Below are positions 1-5,155 of a DNA stretch of 6,456 bases, one piece after another. The DNA is taken from positions 1 to 6,456 of the forward strand of contig JACDBO010000411.1 of assembly GCA_013694885.1 (NCBI GenBank), in the 5' to 3' direction. The notes below the pieces were generated by a model. It was given only the letters and a program-made list of their open reading frames with translations, ran no database searches and was not told the DNA's origin. How positions within the stretch are numbered: position 1 is the first letter of the stretch; every line of letters starts with the position of its first letter. The DNA is from Chloroflexia bacterium. GTDB taxonomy: Bacteria > Chloroflexota > Chloroflexia > Thermomicrobiales > UBA6265. The translations under genes and the position numbers were made by a program.

Positions 1-87
1 CGTCGGATCGGTCACGGGGAGGGCATGCCTAGAAAACGACGATTGCGCGCACTGACCCCCTCTTCAACCAATTCGGAACACATGCGA
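1..87. other. Left-edge noncoding DNA
   Basis: No convincing gene is seen on either strand. The only short symmetry is the 8-bp palindrome GGCATGCC at 22-29. No third CRISPR repeat is found one 61-nt period to the left of the degenerate repeat, so the array seems to end at about 88. The stretch may be the array trailer or the flank of an upstream gene outside the window. Confidence 0.4.
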
Positions 88-178
88 AAGGATTACCCCA
101 CGTGGCGTGGGGACATACTTGGTTTCAGCGCGCTATGTATACGCCGTACCGGTTCATCCCCACATGAGTGGGGAATCT
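88..178 (-). CRISPR. Two-repeat, one-spacer type I-E-like CRISPR mini-array
   Basis: Repeat at 150-178 is 29 nt on the + strand: CGGTTCAT, stem CCCCAC (158-163), loop ATGA, stem GTGGGG (168-173), then AATCT. This has the same architecture and length as the known E. coli type I-E repeat (CGGTTTAT, CCCCGC, 4-nt loop, GCGGGG, 5-nt tail). Read on the - strand it ends in the typical GATGAACCG handle, so crRNA would be made leftward. A second unit at about 88-117 keeps the stem CCCCAC (96-101)/GTGGGG (107-112) with a 5-nt loop but has lost the flanks, as terminal repeats often do. The right stem arms are exactly 61 nt apart, the type I-E period of 29 + 32, which leaves a 32-nt spacer at 118-149. 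Translating the intact repeat gives a FPTHVGMNR-like string, familiar from spurious proteins called over such arrays. No cas gene is in the window. It could also be a relic. Confidence 0.68.
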
Positions 179-229
179 TCGCATCAAGCGTTGTTGCCAA
201 ATTTGCCCTGTAGGCGACCGACAACTCAG

Positions 230-258
230 ACCATACAGATTTCCAGCAGATTTGTCAA
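230..258 (-). promoter_or_regulatory. Leftward sigma-70-type promoter in the CRISPR leader
   Basis: On the - strand a perfect -35 box TTGACA (253-258) is followed after exactly 17 bp by TATGGT (230-235), which matches 4 of 6 bases of TATAAT. Transcription would start near 222-224 and reach the first CRISPR repeat (178) after about 45 nt. That is a plausible leader position and orientation for the array. The region is clearly more AT-rich than the genes. Activity is inferred only from the boxes. Confidence 0.5.
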
Positions 259-264
259 GGTACG

Positions 265-274
265 ATGTATACAT
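265..274. promoter_or_regulatory. 10-bp palindrome ATGTATACAT upstream of leftward promoter
   Basis: A perfect 10-bp palindrome lies just upstream (about 6 bp) of the leftward -35 box, and in the long gap before trpB. Its position would suit an operator or activator site for either direction, but no known regulator consensus is recognised. Part of it recurs inside the CRISPR spacer (133-142, inverted orientation). Confidence 0.22.
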
Positions 275-278
275 AGGA

Positions 279-434
279 CTGCGGACGCAGGGCGACGGCA
301 CATGACAGAGGGCGCGCAGTGTTCGGGGCGGTGATTGACGGTTGCGGTTGCAGATGCCACAGGCACAAGGCGCGCAACGCTTTGCTAGAGTTATGGGTAC
401 ATAGCCGGTAGTTCGCCAGCATCGAAGCCACGAT
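279..434. other. Upstream region of trpB, no clear promoter or attenuator
   Basis: This stretch should contain the trpB promoter, but no -35/-10 pair with good spacing was found. TTGACG (335-340) lacks a matching -10, and TGCTAGAGT (383-391), which resembles an extended -10, lacks a -35. No Trp-codon-rich leader peptide, T-box or terminator hairpin with a T-run is seen, so regulation of trpBA cannot be read from the sequence. Confidence 0.4.
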
Positions 435-435
435 C

Positions 436-440
436 GGAGA
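436..440 (+). promoter_or_regulatory. trpB ribosome binding site that decides the start
   Basis: GGAGA lies 6 nt before ATG 447 but directly touches the alternative GTG at 441. Only the ATG has workable spacing, so 447 is preferred as the start of trpB. Confidence 0.6.
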
Positions 441-446
441 GTGCCG

Positions 447-1673
447 ATGTCCATTGATCAAGTCCAAGTCGTCCCTGCGGGGGCGACGTTGCCGGATGCG
501 CGGGGGCGGTTTGGGCGGTTTGGGGGGCAGTTTGCGCCGGAGACGCTGATGCCGGCGCTGGCGGAGTTGGTCGCCGCCTACGAGGAGGCGCGGGCCGATC
601 CGGCGTTCCAGGCGGAGATCGACCGGTTGGCGGCGCACTACGTGGGACGCCCCACGCCGCTCTACGAGGCCACGCGGCTCGCCGGGGAGAGTGGCGGCGC
701 CCGCATCTTCCTCAAACGGGAGGACCTGGCGCACACCGGGGCGCACAAGATCAACAACGCGCTGGGGCAGTCGCTGCTCGCCAGGCGGATTGGCAAGCCG
801 CGGGTGATCGCCGAGACCGGCGCCGGGCAACACGGCGTCGCCACCGCCACCGCCTGCGCGCTGCTGGGGCTGGAGTGCGTCGTCTACATGGGTGAGGTCG
901 ATGTCCAGCGGCAGTCGCTGAATGTCTTCCGCATGAAGCTGCTCGGCGCCGAGGTGATCCCGGTCAGCTCCGGTTCGCGGACACTCAAGGACGCGATCAA
1001 CGAGGCGATCCGCGACTGGGTGACCAACGTCGAGACCACCTTCTACGTCTTCGGCACCGTCGCCGGGATGCATCCGTACCCGATGCTGGTTCGCGACTTC
1101 CAGGCGGTGATCGGCCGCGAGGCGCGGGCGCAGATGCTGGAGCAGACCGGCAAGCTGCCGGACGCGCTGGTCGCCTGCGTCGGCGGTGGCTCGAACGCGA
1201 TGGGGTTGTTCTACCCGTTTATCGCGGATGAGTCGGTCGAGATCATCGGCGTCGAGGCGGGTGGGCATGGCCTCGACTCCAAGGCGCACGCGGCGACGCT
1301 GGTGGCCGGGAGCGAGGGGGTGCTGCACGGCTCGTGGTCGTACGTACTGCAGGACGACGACGGGCTGATCGTGGAGACGCACTCGATCTCGGCGGGTCTC
1401 GACTACCCCGGCGTCGGTCCCGAACTCTCGTGGCTCAAGGACGCCGGTCGGGCGCGCTTCGTGGCGATCACGGATGCGGAGGCGCTGGAAGGCTTCAAGC
1501 TGCTCTGCCGGACCGAGGGCATCATCCCGGCGCTGGAGACGAGTCACGCGGTGGCCTACGCCGCCCGTCTGGCCCGCGAGATGTCGCCGGAGCAGTCGAT
1601 CCTGGTCAACCTCTCGGGGCGGGGCGACAAGGACATGCACACGGTCGCTGACGCGCTGGGTGTGCGCCTGTGA
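447..1673 (+). CDS. trpB: Tryptophan synthase beta chain
   Basis: PLP enzyme that condenses indole, channelled from TrpA, with L-serine to give L-tryptophan in the cytoplasm; it acts as the beta dimer of the alpha2-beta2 complex. The 408-residue product is of normal full length. Visible signatures are the N-terminal GRFGGQFAPETLMPAL motif (about 20-38), the PLP-lysine motif HTGAHKINNALGQ (Lys101), AETGAGQHG with the catalytic Glu123, the phosphate-binding GGGSNA (246-251), and the C-terminal LSGRGDKD (389-396). The HTGAHKINNALGQ form identifies the classical TrpB1 type that pairs with TrpA, not the stand-alone TrpB2. Its last bases overlap the trpA start by 4 nt (GTGA), indicating translational coupling. 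A GTG at 441 in the same frame would add two residues but is poorly spaced from the ribosome binding site. The function is secure. Confidence 0.97.
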   Translation: MSIDQVQVVPAGATLPDARGRFGRFGGQFAPETLMPALAELVAAYEEARADPAFQAEIDRLAAHYVGRPTPLYEATRLAGESGGARIFLKREDLAHTGAHKINNALGQSLLARRIGKPRVIAETGAGQHGVATATACALLGLECVVYMGEVDVQRQSLNVFRMKLLGAEVIPVSSGSRTLKDAINEAIRDWVTNVETTFYVFGTVAGMHPYPMLVRDFQAVIGREARAQMLEQTGKLPDALVACVGGGSNAMGLFYPFIADESVEIIGVEAGGHGLDSKAHAATLVAGSEGVLHGSWSYVLQDDDGLIVETHSISAGLDYPGVGPELSWLKDAGRARFVAITDAEALEGFKLLCRTEGIIPALETSHAVAYAARLAREMSPEQSILVNLSGRGDKDMHTVADALGVRL

Positions 1674-2539
1674 GTGCGTCGTCGCCGGCCACAACATCGA
1701 CGGAAGACCGGCTGGCCGGGAGCCGCCGGGCCGGGAGTCGCCTGGCCGGAATGTTCGCGCGCTGCCGGGCAGAGGGGCGGACGGCGCTGGGTCCGTTCGT
1801 CACCGCCGGTTACCCAAGCATGGAAATCTGCGAGCGGTTGATCCCGGCGATTGTGGAAGGCGGCGCCGACTTCCTCGAGATCGGGGTGCCGTTCTCCGAC
1901 CCGCTCGCCGACGGGACGACGGTGCAGCGGACCAGCCAGAAAGCGCTCGAAAACGGGACGCGGCTGAAGCACTGTATCGCGCTGGCGCGGACGGTGCGCG
2001 AGCGGCACGGCGTCGAGATTCCGCTGCTGCTGATGGGCTACTACAACCCGATCCTGCGGTACGGGATCGAGCGGTTCGTGGTCGACAGCGCGGCGGCCGG
2101 GGTCGACGGCTTTATCGTGCCCGACCTGCCGGCCGAGGAGAGCGATGACCTGCTGGCCGCCTGCCGCATGCACGGGCGCGACCTGATCTTCCTGCTGGCA
2201 CCGACGAGTACCGAGCGGCGGATCGAGGACGTGGCCAGCCGGGGCAGCGGCTTCATCTACTGCGTCTCGCTGATCGGGGTGACCGGCGCCCGCGACCAGC
2301 TGGCGACCGGGCTGGCCAGCTACCTAGAGCATATCCGCGCCCACACGACCCTGCCGCTGGCTGTCGGGTTCGGTATCTCGACACCGGCGCACGTCCGCGA
2401 GGTCGGGGAGCACGCTGAAGGCGTGATCGTGGCCAGCGCGTTGATCAACTATCTGGACACGCTGCCGGAGGCCGAGCAACCGGCAGGAGCCACGCAGTTC
2501 GTCCGCTACCTGCGCGGCGAGGGGGAGCTGGAGGGGTAG
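1670..2539 (+). CDS. trpA: Tryptophan synthase alpha chain
   Basis: TIM-barrel lyase that cleaves indole-3-glycerol phosphate to glyceraldehyde 3-phosphate and indole, which is channelled to TrpB. The 289-residue product carries the family hallmark FLEIGVPFSDPLADG with catalytic Glu70 and Asp81 (Glu49 and Asp60 of the Salmonella enzyme), the MGYYNP segment (122-127), VPDLPAEE (150-157), the flexible-loop region YCVSLIGVTGARD (197-209) and the phosphate-binding VGFGIS (232-237). The residue after LADG is Thr where many orthologues have Pro. GTG 1670 overlaps the trpB stop by 4 bases, so it was chosen as start. It gives about 20 extra N-terminal residues compared with typical TrpA, including a duplicated LAGSR/RAGSR stretch. 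ATG 1751 (residue 28) is an alternative that begins just before the conserved RCRAEGRTALG region. Confidence 0.96.
   Translation: MSASSPATTSTEDRLAGSRRAGSRLAGMFARCRAEGRTALGPFVTAGYPSMEICERLIPAIVEGGADFLEIGVPFSDPLADGTTVQRTSQKALENGTRLKHCIALARTVRERHGVEIPLLLMGYYNPILRYGIERFVVDSAAAGVDGFIVPDLPAEESDDLLAACRMHGRDLIFLLAPTSTERRIEDVASRGSGFIYCVSLIGVTGARDQLATGLASYLEHIRAHTTLPLAVGFGISTPAHVREVGEHAEGVIVASALINYLDTLPEAEQPAGATQFVRYLRGEGELEG
1713..1749 (+). repeat. 15-bp in-frame tandem duplication at the trpA 5' end
   Basis: GGCCGGGAGCCGCC (1714-1727) recurs as GGCCGGGAGTCGCC (1729-1742) with one mismatch, and GGCCGG begins a third partial copy at 1744. The 15-nt period keeps frame and encodes LAGSR-RAGSR-LAG (TrpA residues 15-27), ahead of the conserved barrel. 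Confidence 0.7.
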
Positions 2540-2569
2540 TGAGGATAAACCGGTCGGCCATGAGGCGAA

Positions 2570-2615
2570 CGCGGGCCTGAAGACCCGCGCTCAACAAGGA
2601 AGCCTCTTCGAGGCT
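2570..2615. repeat. Two adjacent hairpins between trpA and nagZ
   Basis: The first hairpin pairs CGCGGG (2570-2575) with CCCGCG (2584-2589) over an 8-nt loop. The second pairs AGCCTC (2601-2606) with GAGGCT (2610-2615) over a TTC loop. Neither is followed by a T-run, so neither is a standard intrinsic terminator. They may be a dispersed intergenic repeat, an RNA-stabilising structure at the end of the trpBA message, or part of the nagZ leader. Confidence 0.45.
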
Positions 2616-2732
2616 GTGAGGACGAGGGGCGGTGCTCTCTCGTTCGGTTCGTACCTTGAGCGCGATGCCTTTCGGCCTTTGCATGGCAGGCAAGGTCATA
2701 TACCGATCATCAAGAGGGACGAAACACCACCG

Positions 2733-4304
2733 ATGAAAAATGCCGACACGCGGGCCCTCGTTGGGCAGAGCATGATGTTCCGGTTCGAAGGGCCGGTGTT
2801 GACGGACGAGGCCAAGCGCGCGTTCGGGCGGGTGCTGCCGGCTGGAGTGCTCTTCTTTGCCGACAACATCACGAGCCGGGCGCAGGTCCACGCGCTGTGC
2901 GGTGAGCTGCAAGCGGAGGCGCGGCGGCTGGGGCTGCCGCCGCTGCTGATCGCGGTCGATCAGGAGGGCGGGCTCGTCAGCCGGTTGCCGGTCGACTTCG
3001 TGACGGTGCCGAGCGCGATGGCGCAGTCGGCGACCGGCGATCCGGCGGACATCGAGGCGTGCGCCCGGATCACCGGCGAGCAGTTGCTGGAGGTCGGGAT
3101 CAACCTCGACTACGCACCGACACTGGACATCAACATCCATCCCGAGAACTCGGTGATCCGCACGCGCTCGTTCGGCGACACGGTCGAGCGGGTGACGGCG
3201 GGTGGGCTGGCGACGATCCGCGGCCTGACTGCCGCCGGGGTGATCCCGACCGTGAAGCATTTTCCGGGGCATGGCGACACCCACGTCGACTCCCACCTCG
3301 GGCTGCCGACGATCGCGCACGGTCTGGAGCGGTTGCGCGCGGTGGAGCTGGCGCCTTTCCGGGCGGCGATCGCGGCCGGGGTGCCGGCGGTGATGTCCGC
3401 GCACATCGTCTTTCCGGCGCTCGACGAGCACCCGGCGACGCTCTCGAACCGGGTGCTGACCGGGTTGCTTCGCGAGGAGCTGGGGTTCGAGGGGGTGGTC
3501 TTCACGGACTCGCTCTCGATGGACGCCATCGCCACGCGCTACGGCGTCGGCGACGGCTCGGACCGCGCCAAGCTGGCTGGGGTCGATGTGCTCGAATCGA
3601 ATGAGTCGCTGGCGGATCAGATCGATCGCGTCGAGGCGATGGCCGCCGCACTCGAAGACGGTCGCGTGCCGCGTGCGGTCTTCGCCGGGAGCGCCGGGCG
3701 GGTGGCAGAACTCCGTGAGCGGTTCCACTTGTGCCACGACGTGCCGCCGCTGGCCGAAGCGGTGCCTGAACGCGCCACGCGGGTGCGCGACATCGCCCGG
3801 CGGAGTATCACGGCGCTCGGTGCCTTCACGCCGATCGCGGGCGCGACCCGGCTGGTGGTGGTTGATTTTCAGCGGTACCGCTCCTCGGAAGCGGAGGATC
3901 CAGTTCACCGGGCGCAGGTGATGCGGGAGGCAATCGGTGCGGCCTTCCCGCGAGGGGCGGCGGTAGCGCTCAGCCATGAGCCGCGCGAGGATGAGGTGAG
4001 GCGGGCGACGGCGGCGATGAGGGATGTCGAGGTGGTCGTGGTGGTCACGCGCGATGCGTGCGACCTGCCCGCGCAGGCGGCGCTGGCGCGGCGGATCATT
4101 GGCACGCGTTCAGCAGGGACGCCGGTGATCCACGTTGCGGCGCGTGGACCGTACGACGCCGGTCTGCTCGGTGAGGTGAGCGCGACGCTGCTCTGCTACG
4201 GGGACCCGGCGGTGTCGCTGCTCGCGGTCGTGGATGTACTCGCCGGCCGGGCGCGGGCGGGCGGTACGCTGCCGGTCGCTCTGTCGGGCGCCGGTGCTGA
4301 CTGA
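2733..4304 (+). CDS. nagZ: Glycoside hydrolase family 3, NagZ-type beta-N-acetylhexosaminidase
   Basis: Predicted retaining beta-N-acetylglucosaminidase, in known relatives releasing terminal GlcNAc from peptidoglycan turnover fragments. The 523-residue product has a GH3 barrel (about 1-335) with IAVDQEGGLVSRL (73-85), the NagZ signature KHFPGHGDTHVDSH (175-188) holding the Asp186/His188 acid-base dyad, and VVFTDSLSMDAI (255-266) with the likely nucleophile Asp259. A second alpha/beta domain follows (about 345-515), as in Bacillus-type enzymes and unlike the roughly 340-residue single-domain E. coli NagZ. No signal peptide or lipobox is seen from ATG 2733, so a cytoplasmic place is likely. 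The frame opens back to GTG 2616, but the extra 39 residues look non-conserved. GAGGG (2714-2718) is a loosely spaced ribosome binding site. It lies 193 nt after trpA, so a separate promoter is likely; a weak -10-like TATACC is at 2699-2704. The exact substrate is inferred. Confidence 0.85.
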   Translation: MKNADTRALVGQSMMFRFEGPVLTDEAKRAFGRVLPAGVLFFADNITSRAQVHALCGELQAEARRLGLPPLLIAVDQEGGLVSRLPVDFVTVPSAMAQSATGDPADIEACARITGEQLLEVGINLDYAPTLDINIHPENSVIRTRSFGDTVERVTAGGLATIRGLTAAGVIPTVKHFPGHGDTHVDSHLGLPTIAHGLERLRAVELAPFRAAIAAGVPAVMSAHIVFPALDEHPATLSNRVLTGLLREELGFEGVVFTDSLSMDAIATRYGVGDGSDRAKLAGVDVLESNESLADQIDRVEAMAAALEDGRVPRAVFAGSAGRVAELRERFHLCHDVPPLAEAVPERATRVRDIARRSITALGAFTPIAGATRLVVVDFQRYRSSEAEDPVHRAQVMREAIGAAFPRGAAVALSHEPREDEVRRATAAMRDVEVVVVVTRDACDLPAQAALARRIIGTRSAGTPVIHVAARGPYDAGLLGEVSATLLCYGDPAVSLLAVVDVLAGRARAGGTLPVALSGAGAD

Positions 4305-4328
4305 GGCGGCGGGATCCCTGAGGGCGTG

Positions 4329-4334
4329 TATTAT
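4329..4334 (+). promoter_or_regulatory. Isolated -10-like TATTAT after nagZ
   Basis: TATTAT matches 5 of 6 bases of the -10 consensus and follows TG directly. It is the only AT-rich spot in this GC-rich gap and lies upstream of the 4409-4467 terminator-like structure. No good -35 box is found at 16-18 bp, so this is a weak candidate for a promoter of a leader RNA ahead of aroH-aroF. Confidence 0.2.
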
Positions 4335-4408
4335 TGAAGGGCATTGGTGGACGCCGGCAATGGAGCCTGGGCGCGAGCCGAGATCCCGCCGAAGGGCCGA
4401 GGAGCGAG

Positions 4409-4467
4409 GGCCGAGGGCCGAGACGGAAAGCGCCTCGGTCGTTGCGCGTTGGCCCTCGGCCTTTTTT
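4409..4467 (+). terminator. Intrinsic terminator with long loop
   Basis: GGCCGAGGGCC (4409-4419) is perfectly complementary to GGCCCTCGGCC (4451-4461), giving an 11-bp GC-rich stem followed at once by six T (4462-4467). The 31-nt loop contains CTCGGTC (4434-4440), which could instead pair with GGCCGAG (4416-4422) and so compete with the terminator. It most simply ends the nagZ transcript, about 105 nt after its stop. An attenuator for aroH-aroF is possible but unproven. Confidence 0.7.
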
Positions 4468-4528
4468 CAAAGGGAATGCGCCGCGCCCGAGGGCATCTCT
4501 GGTTCCAATTCAACTCGTCGCCCGTCAA

Positions 4529-4560
4529 CGAGAGATTTCTCGCTGCGGCTCGAAATGACC
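4529..4560. repeat. REP-like intergenic repeat
   Basis: The unit contains CGAGA-GATT-TCTCG (a 5-bp hairpin, 4529-4542) and continues into CTGCGGCTCGAAATGACC. It resembles the GAGATTTCTCGCT...CGAAATGAC type of short palindromic repeats found many times in various bacterial genomes. That resemblance is from memory; copy number here cannot be tested within one window. The surrounding gap (4468-4642) holds no gene and no clear promoter. Confidence 0.4.
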
Positions 4561-4642
4561 ATGTTGGGGCAATCCGAACGGTAGGATGGATCTTCTGAGG
4601 CGGGATGCGAGGTGAGGGACAGAGGGTGAGGAATGGGGAAGG

Positions 4643-5119
4643 ATGACTGCTGACACATCGCGGCCGCTCGTCTGCCGGGGCATCCGCGGCGCGACGACGG
4701 CGGCAACCAACACCGCCGAGGATATCCTCGAAGCGACACAGGAGCTGGTGACGGCCCTGATCCGGCTCAACGAGCTGGACACCGACGATATCGCCAGTGC
4801 GTTTTTTACGACGACGCCGGATCTGACCGCGATGTTCCCGGCGATGGCGGCGCGGGACTTCGGTTGGACCGAGGTGCCGATGATCTGCGCGCACGAGATG
4901 GCCGTGCCCGGCGCGCTGACCAAGGCCGTCCGCGTGCTGATCCACGTTAATACGACGCGGGACGCCGCCGAGATCCGCCATGTCTATCTGAAGGGCGCGC
5001 GTCAACTCCGGCCGGAGTGGGGCATCCCGGAAGCCGAGTTGGCCGAACTGACCGGAGCCGCTGTCGCCGCTCATGATGGCGAGGCCGAGCGAATCTCGGT
5101 CACGGCCCCACCAACCTGA
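4643..5119 (+). CDS. aroH: Chorismate mutase, monofunctional AroH type
   Basis: Converts chorismate to prephenate by Claisen rearrangement, committing it to phenylalanine and tyrosine. The 158-residue product aligns closely with Bacillus subtilis AroH (127 residues, trimeric pseudo-alpha/beta barrel). The opening RGIRGATT carries Arg15 (Arg7 in B. subtilis), Arg71 corresponds to Arg63, CAHEM gives Cys82 and Glu85 (Cys75, Glu78), KAVRVL gives Arg97 (Arg90), and RHVYL gives Tyr115 (Tyr108). All recognised active-site residues are therefore present. About 30 extra C-terminal residues, Ala/Glu-rich, have no counterpart in the B. subtilis enzyme. ATG 4643 is preceded by purine-rich GGTGAGG (4625-4631) at 11 nt and GGGGAAGG touching the start, so the ribosome binding site is not ideal. 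The gene ends 36 nt before aroF and is probably co-transcribed with it. Confidence 0.95.
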   Translation: MTADTSRPLVCRGIRGATTAATNTAEDILEATQELVTALIRLNELDTDDIASAFFTTTPDLTAMFPAMAARDFGWTEVPMICAHEMAVPGALTKAVRVLIHVNTTRDAAEIRHVYLKGARQLRPEWGIPEAELAELTGAAVAAHDGEAERISVTAPPT

Positions 5120-5142
5120 CCCCTATCCCCCATCCCCTCTGC

Positions 5143-5149
5143 AAAGGAG
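5143..5149 (+). promoter_or_regulatory. Strong ribosome binding site of aroF
   Basis: AAAGGAG sits 6 nt before GTG 5156, ideal spacing, and supports this GTG over the in-frame GTG/ATG codons at 5165-5168. Confidence 0.75.
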
Positions 5150-5155
5150 CACGAC

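Noticed and set aside
335..391. trpB promoter from TTGACG (335-340) and TAGAGT (386-391)
   Set aside because: The boxes are 45 bp apart and neither has a partner at 16-18 bp.
441..446. GTG 441 as trpB start
   Set aside because: The GGAGA site touches this codon with no spacing, while ATG 447 is correctly spaced.
25..454. Short open frames over the CRISPR region on both strands
   Set aside because: They run through the repeats and translate the repeat into FPTHVGMNR-like or SSPHEWG-like strings, typical of spurious proteins; no ribosome binding site or family signature.
502..527. G-rich stretch with 9-bp GGGCGGTTT repeats near the trpB start, possible G-quadruplex
   Set aside because: It encodes the conserved GRFGRFGG motif of TrpB, so protein constraint explains it, and only three runs of three or more G are present.
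255..1697. Long minus-strand open frame opposite trpB
   Set aside because: Arg/His-rich, low-complexity composition typical of an antisense shadow of a GC-rich gene; trpB is unambiguous on the + strand. The same applies to the long minus-strand frame opposite trpA and nagZ (2445-3977) and that opposite aroF (5192-6073).
2616..2732. Upstream GTG start for nagZ
   Set aside because: The extra 39 residues show no family resemblance, overlap the intergenic leader, and the family region begins right after ATG 2733.
4564..4587. TTGGGG...TAGGAT as an aroH promoter
   Set aside because: Spacing is only 12 bp and both boxes are poor.
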